Below, piece after piece: positions 26,039-38,367 of a stretch of 64,000 nucleotides of DNA; position 1 is the stretch's first letter; every line of letters begins with the position of its first letter. Position numbers and translations under genes: made by a program. The DNA comes from Zhihengliuella alba (lineage in GTDB: Bacteria > Actinomycetota > Actinomycetes > Actinomycetales > Micrococcaceae), in contig NZ_BAABCJ010000001.1 in NCBI RefSeq assembly GCF_039538765.1, positions 310,001-374,000 of the forward strand, read 5' to 3'. The notes under the pieces were generated by a model. That model saw only the letters and a program-made list of their open reading frames with translations. It was not told the DNA's origin and did no database searches.

Positions 26039-26183
26039 CCGCAGGTCAGCCCGGACGGGCAATGGTGGCGCGAAGCTTCAAGTTGAGGCAGAATGTTCAG
26101 CAGTGCGGGACAGATCCTCCAGCACTCCAGCGAGAAACCGTCGGTCGTAGGGGAAGACGTACCAACGGCAACTGGAGGATGGC

Positions 26184-26687
26184 ATGTCTGCACCCATGAC
26201 ACGGGGCGTGCTCTACGTACACTCAGCCCCTACTGCGCTGTGCCCTCATATCGAGTGGGCCATCGGTTCGGTCGTCGACCAGCGGACGGACCTCGCGTGG
26301 ATACCTCAGCCTGCCGCGCCCGGAATGTACCGGGCCGAGGTCGAGTGGACCGGCCCGCAGGGCACCGGTGCACGGCTGGCGTCGGCCCTGCGGGGATGGG
26401 CCCATCTGCGCTTCGAGGTCACCGAGGAGCCGAGCGCCGGCACCGATGGCAGCCGCTGGTCCCACACCCCCGAACTGGGCATCTTCCACGCCACCACGGA
26501 CGCCGCCGGCAACATCGTCGTCGGCGAGGACCGCATCCGCTTCGCGTACGAGCAGGGCCTCGGGGATCCGGCCGCGGTCTACCACGAGCTCTCCCTCGCC
26601 CTGGGCGAGGCCTGGGACGAGGAGCTCGAGCCGTTCCGCCATGCCTCCGAGGGGGCCCCGGTCCGCTGGCTGCACCAGGTCGGCTGA
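26184..26687 (+). CDS. DUF3145 family protein, unknown function
   Basis: A 167-residue cytoplasmic protein of a family confined to actinobacteria. It begins MSAPMTRGVLYVHSAPTALC and holds HIEWAIGSVVDQRTDLAWIP and GTGARLASALRGWAHLRFEV, with an acidic C-terminus (LALGEAWDEELEPFRHAS). There are no membrane spans, no signal peptide and no known catalytic motif. GGAGGATGGC precedes the ATG. The 145-bp upstream gap holds CAGAAT near 26089 as a possible -10 but nothing distinctive. The xerC and prsW genes on either side give no functional hint. Confidence 0.88.
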   Translation: MSAPMTRGVLYVHSAPTALCPHIEWAIGSVVDQRTDLAWIPQPAAPGMYRAEVEWTGPQGTGARLASALRGWAHLRFEVTEEPSAGTDGSRWSHTPELGIFHATTDAAGNIVVGEDRIRFAYEQGLGDPAAVYHELSLALGEAWDEELEPFRHASEGAPVRWLHQVG

Positions 26688-26723
26688 CCGCAGCGGTCAC
26701 GATCCCGCACCCCGGGGGGCGAC

Positions 26724-27923
26724 CTACCGCCGGGGCGGGGCGAGCACCGCTTCCCGGTCCCGGACGAGGCGTCGCAGCAGGTGCTCCTGCCGCTGGACCA
26801 GCCGGGCCTCGTGGTTCCCGCTCTCGATCCGCTGCCGCACCTCCGCCAGCCGCACCGCCGTCCGGGTCAACCGCTCGACCTCGTCGGCACGGCCCGTCTG
26901 CCGGGCCCACCGCCGAGCCTGACGCCTCCCCTCGGCGGATGCGAACGCCGCCACCTCCGCAGGCTCGAGCCAGCCCGACGCCGCGAACTGCCCCAAACTG
27001 GCGCCGATGCGCCGGCGCTCCAGCAGCCGCAGCCACACCACCAGGCCCAGCAGGATCAGGAACAGCGGCACCTGGAGGGTCAGATAGAACGCGAAGAACG
27101 AGTCGAAGCCGATCGCCAGGCCGCCGTTCCACAGCATGTGACCCCCGACGGCGAGTGCGTACCCTCCCGCCAGGTAGAGGGGCCAGCGCCGGCGTCCGTG
27201 CAGATTGGCCAGGCCGAGCGCGGCTCCCATGAAGATCGAGAAGGAGACGTGGGCGAACGGACTGAACACCCCGCGCAACAGGAAGGTCTCCAAGAAAACG
27301 GTCGGTGTCTCGGCCAGCGCCGACGACAGGTAGAGCAGATTCTCCGTGAAGGCGAATCCGGCCCCCACCAGGCCGCCGTAGACCACGCCGTCCACGGGGC
27401 CGTCGAACTGCCACCGCGCCAGCAGGAAGATCAGCAGGATGCCCAGCCCCTTGCAGAGCTCCTCGACGACGGGGGCCTGGACCACGGCGCCGAACAGATC
27501 GGGGTCGCTCATGCTCGTCAGCGGCATCACGATGCGGGCGAAGGGGTCACCGATCAGCAGCGTCCCGGCGATCGAGGCGCCCGCGCCCCACGCCAGCGCG
27601 GCGACGAGCGGAGGCCACGGCTCCGGGTCCCAGCGATCTACCCACCGCAGTCCGAACCAGCAGATCGCCAGTGGCACGAGGGCCAGCAGCGAGACGACGA
27701 AGAGGCTTCCCGGCGTCACGACGTCGGCGACCCAGCGCACCGTCAGGAAGAGCACCACCAGCGCGGCGGACAGGAATACCGCCAGTCGCGCCTCGTGCCG
27801 CCGGTCGGCCGACGGCGAGGCCCCGGCTCCGACCATCGCCAGTCCGCTCGGGGCGCCTTCGCCGACCGGGGACGTCCCGGGGACGTCGGCGGGACCGGGA
27901 ATGGGCGGGACAGTTGCGCTCAT
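26724..27923 (-). CDS. PrsW-family intramembrane metalloprotease
   Basis: A 399-residue polytopic membrane protein. Eight to nine hydrophobic spans carry the PrsW motifs: VVEELCKGLGILLIF (EExxK, near residue 152), GAGFAFTENLLYL (ExN near 185), and conserved His residues in FAHVSFSIFMGAALG and GGHMLWNGG. The best known member cleaves an anti-sigma factor in Bacillus; no such partner is encoded nearby. A charged cytoplasmic tail of about 110 residues (about 290-399), rich in Arg and Glu, follows the last span. A -10 TAGGCT (27935-27930) ends 6 bases before the ATG, so the mRNA is probably leaderless. A short GntR regulator is divergent, 25 bp away. Confidence 0.87.
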   Translation of the reverse strand: MSATVPPIPGPADVPGTSPVGEGAPSGLAMVGAGASPSADRRHEARLAVFLSAALVVLFLTVRWVADVVTPGSLFVVSLLALVPLAICWFGLRWVDRWDPEPWPPLVAALAWGAGASIAGTLLIGDPFARIVMPLTSMSDPDLFGAVVQAPVVEELCKGLGILLIFLLARWQFDGPVDGVVYGGLVGAGFAFTENLLYLSSALAETPTVFLETFLLRGVFSPFAHVSFSIFMGAALGLANLHGRRRWPLYLAGGYALAVGGHMLWNGGLAIGFDSFFAFYLTLQVPLFLILLGLVVWLRLLERRRIGASLGQFAASGWLEPAEVAAFASAEGRRQARRWARQTGRADEVERLTRTAVRLAEVRQRIESGNHEARLVQRQEHLLRRLVRDREAVLAPPRR

Positions 27924-27929
27924 GCGCCC

Positions 27930-27942
27930 AGCCTAGTTGGCT
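27930..27942. promoter_or_regulatory. Overlapping divergent promoters of prsW-like and gntR genes
   Basis: Minus strand: TAGGCT (27935-27930), six bases, then the PrsW ATG at 27923. Plus strand: TTGGCT (27937-27942), six bases, then the GTG at 27949. Both genes appear leaderless and share a 25-bp gap, so regulator binding here would affect both. Confidence 0.45.
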
Positions 27943-27948
27943 AGGGAC

Positions 27949-28317
27949 GTGACTGACCTGGGATTCCTGAAGCTGACCGGCCCCGAGCACCCCTTCGAGG
28001 AGATCCGGCGCCGGGTCGCGGCGGCGGTCGACGACGGCACCCTGCCGGTCGGCACGCGGCTGCCGCCCGTGCGCGCTCTCGCCGGTGACCTCGGGGTCGC
28101 CGTCAACACCGTGGCCCGCGCCTACAAGGAACTCGAGGCGGCCGGCGTCGTGGCCACCCGCGGCCGCGCCGGCACGGTGGTCCAGGCCGGTGCGGGGGAC
28201 CAGCGCGCACGGCTCGCGGCCGCGGCGGACCGGTTCGCCGACGTCGTGGCGCAGACGGGGTACGACGACGCCACGGCCGTGGACTACCTGCGCGCCGCCC
28301 TCGACCGGCGGCGCTGA
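27949..28317 (+). CDS. GntR-family transcriptional regulator, short YtrA-like
   Basis: A 122-residue regulator. The winged helix-turn-helix covers about 10-78 (PFEEIRRRVAAAVDDGTLPV, RLPPVRALAGDLGVAVNTVA, LEAAGVVATRGRAGTVV). Only about 40 helical residues follow, the architecture of the YtrA subfamily, whose members usually control neighbouring transporter or membrane genes. I chose the GTG at 27949 (MTDLGFLKLTG); a TTG at 27937 is in frame but overlaps the promoter. The last 26 bases of the gene, including the stop, lie in a 29-bp unit that is duplicated in tandem. The likely target is the divergent protease gene, by position only. Confidence 0.85.
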   Translation: MTDLGFLKLTGPEHPFEEIRRRVAAAVDDGTLPVGTRLPPVRALAGDLGVAVNTVARAYKELEAAGVVATRGRAGTVVQAGAGDQRARLAAAADRFADVVAQTGYDDATAVDYLRAALDRRR

Positions 28318-28349
28318 CCGGCGCCGCCCTCGACCGGCGGCGCTGACCG
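28292..28349 (+). repeat. Perfect 29-bp tandem duplication over the gntR stop codon
   Basis: Bases 28292-28320 and 28321-28349 are identical. The first copy contains the last codons (AALDRRR), the TGA and 3 further bases; the second repeats this outside the frame. This looks like a recent slippage or short-patch duplication. It does not change the encoded protein. Confidence 0.9.
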
Positions 28350-28394
28350 GCAGCGCCCACGCCGTGGGCGAACGGACACCGAACACGACGGGGT

Positions 28395-28417
28395 TCGAAT
28401 GAACTTTCGATTAGGAT
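28395..28417 (+). promoter_or_regulatory. LexA (SOS) box and -10 of uvrA
   Basis: TCGAAT-GAAC-TTTCGA (28395-28410) matches the actinobacterial SOS box TCGAAC-n4-GTTCGA in 10 of 12 defined bases, symmetrically. It is followed by TAGGAT (28412-28417), a -10 that puts the transcript start on the GTG at 28424. LexA bound here would cover the promoter. Confidence 0.75.
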
Positions 28418-28423
28418 GTGCCT

Positions 28424-31318
<2,895 letters not shown>

Positions 31319-31423
31319 CGCCCGCGCCGGCCGCCGGCGCCGGTCCGCGTCGTGGCACCGCGTATGCCGTGTCCGGCATGGACGGCGCCGGGGCCCGCCG
31401 TGGCATGGCAGAATAACCCGGTG

Positions 31424-32200
31424 ATGAATCCCGCCCCCGCCGCCCGGAGCGCCGTCGTTTTCGATCTCGACGGCACGCTCGTCGACCCCGCGGGTGCCAT
31501 CACCAACGGCATCGCCGAGGCACTGGCCGCGCATGGCGTGCCCGTGCCCTCGCAGCAGGTCCTGGACGCCATGATCGGCCCGCCGCTGGCGACCAGCGTC
31601 GCCGCCGTGCCCGGCGTCCGCCCGGAGGACGTCCAGAGCATCATCGATCACTACCGCGCCGGCTACCTCGCGCACGGCATGGCGGACAGCCGCGTGTACC
31701 CCGGGATCGTCGACCTCCTCGAGGACCTCGGCCGCCGCGGGATCGCCCGCGCCGTCGCCACGTCGAAGCCGGTCGACATGGCGCGCCGGCTCCTCCGCAT
31801 CCAGGGCCTCGACGGGCTCTTCGAGACGGTCCACGGCGCCGACCCGGACGAGGCCAAGCCGCACGCCGGCAAGGCCGCGATCGTGGCGGAGGCCCTCGCC
31901 GCCCTCGGTCTCGCCGAGGTCGGGCCGGAGGAGCGCGGGCGCCGCGCCGTCATGGTCGGCGACCGCTACTTCGACATCGAGGGCGCCCACGCCCACGGGC
32001 TGCCCTGCATCGGTGTGGAGTGGGGCTACGCGCCCGAGGGCGAGCTGGCCGCGGCCGACGCCGACGCCGTCGTGTCCGAGGCCGGAGCCCTGCGCGCCGC
32101 ACTCGGCCGCCTGCTGCCGGATCTGGGCGACCCCGCGGACCACGGCGAGGCCGACGAGGCGCCGGCGGTGGCCGGAACCGGCTCCGAGGAGGCGCACTGA
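31424..32200 (+). CDS. HAD-superfamily phosphatase (phosphoglycolate phosphatase-like)
   Basis: A 258-residue HAD hydrolase. Motif I is VVFDLDGTLVD (nucleophile Asp and general-acid Asp), motif II VATSKP, motif III the Lys in EAKPHAGK, motif IV MVGDRYFDIEGA. An alpha-helical C1 cap (about 25-90) fits the phosphoglycolate phosphatase/Gph group. The substrate is not defined by sequence. The C-terminal 30 residues are an acidic Ala/Gly tail. The start is ATG 31424 (a GTG lies one codon earlier). The following acyltransferase ATG overlaps its TGA (TGATG). Confidence 0.88.
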   Translation: MNPAPAARSAVVFDLDGTLVDPAGAITNGIAEALAAHGVPVPSQQVLDAMIGPPLATSVAAVPGVRPEDVQSIIDHYRAGYLAHGMADSRVYPGIVDLLEDLGRRGIARAVATSKPVDMARRLLRIQGLDGLFETVHGADPDEAKPHAGKAAIVAEALAALGLAEVGPEERGRRAVMVGDRYFDIEGAHAHGLPCIGVEWGYAPEGELAAADADAVVSEAGALRAALGRLLPDLGDPADHGEADEAPAVAGTGSEEAH

Positions 32201-32868
32201 TGGATGTCTTCAAGGGGGTGCGGGCGACGGTCCGCGGCGGCGTGAAGACGCTCTGCCGTCCCACCGTCACCGGATTGGAGAACGTCCCCACCGAGGGCCC
32301 GTTCATCGCGGCCTCCAATCACCTCTCGTTCCTGGACAGCGTCATCATCCAGGCGCTCATGCCGCGTCCCGTGGCGTTCTTCGCCAAAGCCGAGTACTTC
32401 ACGACGCCGGGCGCCAAGGGCCGGGTCATGAAGGCCTTCTTCGAGTCGGTCGGCTCGATCCCCGTCGAGCGCGGGGAGCAGGCCGCCTCCGTGGCCGCGC
32501 TGGACAAGCTCGTCGAGATCCTGGAGGACGGCGGCGGCATCGGCATCTACCCCGAGGGCACCCGGTCCCGCGACGGGCTGCTCTACCGCGGCCGCACCGG
32601 CGTCGGCTGGCTGGCCCTCACCACCGGGGCGCCGGTCGTTCCGGTCGGCCTCATCGGCACCGAGAAGCTGCAGCCCGCCGGCTCCAACCGGGTCCGGCCG
32701 CAGCACTTCACGATGAAGATCGGCGAGCCCCTGCGCTTCGAGCACCTCGGGGCGAAGCATCCGCTGCCGGCCCGCCGCCAGGCGACGGACCGGATCGTCG
32801 ACGCCATCGCCGAGCTCAGCGGCCAGGAGCGCAGCGATCGGTACAATCAGGCACCCACCGGCACCTAG
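32200..32868 (+). CDS. Lysophospholipid (1-acylglycerol-3-phosphate) acyltransferase, PlsC family
   Basis: A 222-residue acyltransferase of phospholipid synthesis. Block I NHLSFLD carries the catalytic His and Asp (NHx4D), block III is GGIGIYPEGTRSRDG, and block IV VVPVGLIG is present. It has a weakly hydrophobic N-terminus, so it should be a peripheral or monotopic membrane enzyme. It is translationally coupled to the HAD phosphatase by a 1-base overlap. Several PlsC paralogues occur in actinobacteria, so the acceptor (lysophosphatidate or another lysolipid) is inferred from the family. Confidence 0.9.
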   Translation: MDVFKGVRATVRGGVKTLCRPTVTGLENVPTEGPFIAASNHLSFLDSVIIQALMPRPVAFFAKAEYFTTPGAKGRVMKAFFESVGSIPVERGEQAASVAALDKLVEILEDGGGIGIYPEGTRSRDGLLYRGRTGVGWLALTTGAPVVPVGLIGTEKLQPAGSNRVRPQHFTMKIGEPLRFEHLGAKHPLPARRQATDRIVDAIAELSGQERSDRYNQAPTGT

Positions 32869-32906
32869 GAGCAGTGCCGCACCGACACCCAGGGGAGGAC
32901 GACTGC

Positions 32907-34952
<2,046 letters not shown>

Positions 34953-35032
34953 CAGCCCCCTGGCAGGGGACTGACGGCGGATCCACAGCCGACCGTCGGC
35001 CGCGGGGCTGGGGACCCGGCTCGCGCGGGCCA

Positions 35033-35038
35033 TAGACT
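35033..35038 (+). promoter_or_regulatory. -10 element of rapZ, probably leaderless
   Basis: TAGACT followed by 7 bases and the rapZ ATG. No ribosome binding site precedes the ATG, so a transcript start on or next to the start codon is likely. It implies that rapZ-yvcK-whiA can be read independently of uvrC. Confidence 0.5.
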
Positions 35039-35045
35039 GACGGGT

Positions 35046-35933
35046 ATGACTACCGATCTGGAAGCCGTGAAACCCGAGGAGACGGAGCTGCTGGTGATCA
35101 CCGGCATGTCCGGCGCCGGCCGGACGACCGTCGCGCACGCCCTCGAGGACCACGGGTGGTACGTGGTGGAGAACCTCCCGCCGCAGATGCTGCGGATGCT
35201 CACCGACCTCGGCGAGCGGGGCACCCTGCACAAGCTCGGCGTCGTCCTCGACGTGCGCAGCCACTCCTTCTTCCCGCGTCTGAGCGACGCCCTGGGCGAG
35301 CTCACGGCCGCGGGCGTGGTCTACCGGCTGCTGTTCGTCGACGCGGACGACGACGCCCTGGTGCGCCGCTTCGAGCAGGGGCGCCGGCCGCACCCGCTCC
35401 AGGGGGAGGGCAGCCTGCTCGACGGAATCCGCGCCGAGCGCGAGCTGCTCGAGCCGCTGCGGGCCAAGGCCGAGATCGTGCTGGACACCACGGACCGGAA
35501 CATCCACACGCTGGCCACCGAGATCACCGAGCTCTTCAGCGAGGACGGGCCGATCGTGGTCCGCCTGAACCTCATGAGCTTCGGCTTCAAGTACGGTCTG
35601 CCGGCGGACGCGAACTTCGTGGCGGACGTGCGCTTCATCCCCAATCCGCACTGGGTGCCGGAGCTGCGCCCGCACACCGGGCAGGAGTCGCCCGTGCGGG
35701 ACTACGTGCTCGGGGCGGAGGGCGTCGAGCAGTTCGTGGCGAGCTACGTGGAGGCGCTCAAGCCCGTGATCGAGGGCTACCGCCGCGAGAACAAGCACTA
35801 TGCCACCATCGCCCTGGGCTGCACCGGCGGCAAGCACCGCTCCGTCGCCGTCGTCGAGGAGTTGGCGCACCGGCTCGGCCAGGTCCCGAGCGTGACCGTC
35901 CGGGTCAATCACCGGGACCTGGGCCGGGAGTAG
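35046..35933 (+). CDS. rapZ: RapZ-family nucleotide-binding protein
   Basis: A 295-residue protein with Walker A GMSGAGRTT (about 19-27) and the family stretches GWYVVENLPPQML, DVRSHSFFPRL and CTGGKHRSVAVVEELAHRLG. In E. coli RapZ is an RNA adaptor for glucosamine-6-phosphate synthase regulation. In actinobacteria the target is not established, but the uvrC-rapZ-yvcK-whiA order is highly conserved. The C-terminal residues that bind small RNA or metabolite (FKYGLPADANFVADVRF onward) are intact. yvcK starts 3 bases after the stop. Confidence 0.93.
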   Translation: MTTDLEAVKPEETELLVITGMSGAGRTTVAHALEDHGWYVVENLPPQMLRMLTDLGERGTLHKLGVVLDVRSHSFFPRLSDALGELTAAGVVYRLLFVDADDDALVRRFEQGRRPHPLQGEGSLLDGIRAERELLEPLRAKAEIVLDTTDRNIHTLATEITELFSEDGPIVVRLNLMSFGFKYGLPADANFVADVRFIPNPHWVPELRPHTGQESPVRDYVLGAEGVEQFVASYVEALKPVIEGYRRENKHYATIALGCTGGKHRSVAVVEELAHRLGQVPSVTVRVNHRDLGRE

Positions 35934-35936
35934 CGC

Positions 35937-36986
35937 ATGACCATGTTCACCGGCCAGATCCCGCTGGTCCCGCCGCGCACCGCCCCGTCGGACTCCCCGC
36001 GGGTGCGCGTCGCGGCCCTCGGCGGCGGTCACGGGCTCTCGGCCTCGCTCGCGGCGCTGCGCCGCCTCACCACCGATCTCACGGCGATCGTCACGGTCGC
36101 GGACGACGGCGGCTCCTCCGGCCGCCTCCGCGCCGAGTACGACGTGCTGCCGCCGGGCGACCTGCGCATGGCGCTGGCGGCCCTGTGCGACGACTCCGAC
36201 TGGGGACGCACCTGGCGGGATGTCATGCAGCACCGCTTCAAGGGCCACGGCGACGTGCCCAGCTCGCTGGAGAACCACGCGATGGGCAATCTGCTGATCG
36301 TCACGCTCTGGGAGCTGCTGGGCAACACCGTGGACGGACTCCGCTGGGCGGGGGCGCTCCTCGGCGCCCGGGGGACCGTCCTCCCCATGAGCGGCACGCC
36401 CCTGCACATCCGCGGCAGCGTCCTGGCCCAGGGCGACGACGGCGGGCTGGTCGCCCGGACCGTCTCCGGGCAGGCGAACCTCGCGGAGGCGAGCCGCATC
36501 GGCATGATCGAGTCGGTCGAGCTGGAGCCGGCCGACGCCCCCGGCTGCCCGGAGGCGCTCGAGGCCATCGAGCTCGCCGACTGGGTGATCCTCGGGCCCG
36601 GGTCCTGGTACACCTCCGTGCTGCCGCACCTCCTCCTGCCGGAGGCCCGCCAGGCCCTCGAGACGACCCCCGCGCGGCGGCTGCTGACCATGAATCTCAC
36701 CACGCAGACCCGCGAGACCACGGGCCTCTCCGCACCGGATCACCTCCGCGTGCTGCGCCGTCACGCGCCCGACCTGCGCTTCGACGCCGTCGTCGCGGAC
36801 CCCTCCGCCGTCGGGGACCGGGACGCCTTCAGGGAGGCCGCGGGAGAGCTCGGCGCCGTCGTCTTCTTCGATAAGGTGGGGGCGTCGCCGGGCCGCCCGG
36901 TGCATTCCCCCCTGCGGCTCGCCAACGCGTACCATGACGTGTTCACGACGTTCAGCAGCCCAGATTCAGCGAGTGAGGTTTCCTAG
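35937..36986 (+). CDS. yvcK: YvcK/CofD-like gluconeogenesis factor
   Basis: A 349-residue cytoplasmic protein. The nucleotide-sugar binding core is seen in VAALGGGHGLSASLAALR, VTVADDGGSSGRLRAEY, LPPGDLRMALAALC and LGPGSWYTSVLPHLL. YvcK homologs bind UDP-GlcNAc and control cell-wall precursor flow and growth on gluconeogenic substrates; in mycobacteria (CuvA) it is needed for wall synthesis. Position between rapZ and whiA is the conserved one. It is separated by 3 bases from rapZ and 2 from whiA, so the three are one translational unit. Confidence 0.94.
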   Translation: MTMFTGQIPLVPPRTAPSDSPRVRVAALGGGHGLSASLAALRRLTTDLTAIVTVADDGGSSGRLRAEYDVLPPGDLRMALAALCDDSDWGRTWRDVMQHRFKGHGDVPSSLENHAMGNLLIVTLWELLGNTVDGLRWAGALLGARGTVLPMSGTPLHIRGSVLAQGDDGGLVARTVSGQANLAEASRIGMIESVELEPADAPGCPEALEAIELADWVILGPGSWYTSVLPHLLLPEARQALETTPARRLLTMNLTTQTRETTGLSAPDHLRVLRRHAPDLRFDAVVADPSAVGDRDAFREAAGELGAVVFFDKVGASPGRPVHSPLRLANAYHDVFTTFSSPDSASEVS

Positions 36987-36988
36987 CC

Positions 36989-37969
36989 ATGGCATTGACC
37001 GCATCGGTCAAAGATGAGCTCGCCCGGCTCGACATCAAGAAGTCGTCCGAGCGCAAGGCCGAGGTCTCCGCGACCCTGCGCTTCGCCGGCGGGCTCCACA
37101 TCATCTCCGGGCGGATCGTCATCGAGGCCGAGCTCGACCTGGCGGCCTCCGCCCGCCGCATCCGCAAGTACATCGCCGAGGTCTACGGCCACCAGGCGGA
37201 GATCATCGTGGTCTCCGGCGGGGGCCTGCGCCGCGGCAGCCGCTACGTGGTGCGCGTGGTCCGCGAGGGCGAGGCGCTCGCCCGCCAGACGGGCCTGCTC
37301 GACGGCCGCGGGCGCCCGGTCCGCGGCCTGCCCTCGGTCATCGTCAACGGCTCGACGGCGGACGCCGAGGCCGTCTGGCGCGGCGCCTTCCTGGCGCACG
37401 GCTCGCTGACCGAGCCGGGCCGCTCCTCGGCCCTGGAGATCACCTGCCCCGGCCCCGAGGCGGCGCTGGCCCTCGTCGGCTCCGCGCGGCGGCTGGGCAT
37501 CGTCGCCAAGGCCCGCGAGGTCCGCGGGGTGGACCGCGTGGTCATCCGCGACGGCGACAGCATCGCCGCCCTGCTCACCCGCATGGGAGCCCACGAGACC
37601 CTCCTGGCCTGGGAGGAGCGGCGCATGCGCAAGGAGGTGCGCGCCACCGCCAACCGGCTCGCGAACTTCGACGACGCGAACCTCCGCCGCTCGGCCCAGG
37701 CCGCCGTGGCCGCCGGCGCCCGCGTCGAGCGCGCCCTCGAGATCCTCGGCGACGACGTCCCGGAGCACCTGCGCTACGCCGGCATGCTCCGCGTGGCGCA
37801 CAAACAGGCCAGCCTCGACGAGCTCGGCCGGCTGGCCGAGCCGCAGATGACCAAGGACGCGATCGCCGGCCGCATCCGGCGCCTGCTGGCCATGGCTGAC
37901 AAGCGCGCCTCCGAGCTGGGCATCCCCAGCACGGAGGAGGGCGTCGCCGCCGAGTTCATGGACAACTGA
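36989..37969 (+). CDS. whiA: Sporulation/cell-division regulator WhiA
   Basis: A 326-residue DNA-binding protein combining an N-terminal degenerate LAGLIDADG homing-endonuclease fold (MALTASVKDELARL, EVSATLRFAGGLHIISGRIV, RGAFLAHGSLTEPGRSSALE) with a C-terminal helix-turn-helix (HLRYAGMLRVAHKQASLDEL, MTKDAIAGRIRRLLAMADKR). In Streptomyces it controls sporulation septation with WhiB; in non-sporulating actinobacteria it affects division. It is the last gene before a 398-bp intergenic region. Confidence 0.96.
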   Translation: MALTASVKDELARLDIKKSSERKAEVSATLRFAGGLHIISGRIVIEAELDLAASARRIRKYIAEVYGHQAEIIVVSGGGLRRGSRYVVRVVREGEALARQTGLLDGRGRPVRGLPSVIVNGSTADAEAVWRGAFLAHGSLTEPGRSSALEITCPGPEAALALVGSARRLGIVAKAREVRGVDRVVIRDGDSIAALLTRMGAHETLLAWEERRMRKEVRATANRLANFDDANLRRSAQAAVAAGARVERALEILGDDVPEHLRYAGMLRVAHKQASLDELGRLAEPQMTKDAIAGRIRRLLAMADKRASELGIPSTEEGVAAEFMDN

Positions 37970-38367
37970 GCCGCGCCCGGACCCTGGCTGCGCGTTCACC
38001 GTGAGCTGACTCGGCGTCGCGGGAACGTAGCACTGCTGGGGTGGGGCCTGCCCATGCGCTAGGCTCGGAAGTAGCGCGAGCCTCTCCAGTTCGGCGCATC
38101 GCTGGTACGCCAGCACCTCTCGTCCCACGCCGCGCGGCTGCATCAAGAGCGATGCGCCGGCAGCTGCGGAACATCAACCGCACCTGTAGCGTAGGTCACA
38201 ATTGTGCCGCAATGGCGTACAGTGTGACCTCAAGGGAACCGGTCGCACGTCGACCGCCCAGCCAGCCCAGCTGGCGGCACAACGGAGTGTCCAATCTGTC
38301 AGCAGGCCACTCCGACCGCTTCCGAGCGGGTCCGTGGTGGCCGCACATTCCGGCAAGGAGATATCAC
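37970..38367 (+). other. Long intergenic region whiA-gap with RNA-like structure
   Basis: 398 bp without a gene. Two hairpins compete at 38056-38082: GCGCTA (38056-38061) can pair with TAGCGC (38072-38077), or GGCTCG (38062-38067) with CGAGCC (38077-38082). Downstream, a perfect 12-bp stem (38092-38103 with 38148-38159) closes a 44-base region that itself holds CTGG-TACG-CCAG and the self-complementary GCCGCGCGGC. These lie upstream of the gap promoter (38195-38223), so they belong either to the 3' end of the whiA transcript or to a separate RNA. The segment from 38224 to 38367 is the gap leader, with GGCAAGGAG before the start codon. I recognise no known RNA family. Confidence 0.5.
38185..38223 (+). 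promoter_or_regulatory. gap promoter with CRP/GlxR-like site over the -35
   Basis: TGTAGCGTAGGTCACA (38185-38200) matches the CRP/GlxR palindrome TGTGA-n6-TCACA in 8 of 10 defined bases. Its right half overlaps a -35-like GTCACA (38195-38200), followed after 17 bp by TACAGT (38218-38223). A second half-site TGTGA lies at 38223-38227, so AGGTCACA and TGTGACCT form an inverted repeat 30 bp apart. This suggests cAMP-receptor-type repression or looping at gap. The regulator is inferred. Confidence 0.5.

Noticed and set aside
38056..38082. An H-type pseudoknot from GCGCTA/TAGCGC and GGCTC/GAGCC
   Set aside because: Both connecting loops would have zero bases, which cannot span the stems. The pairings are better seen as alternatives.
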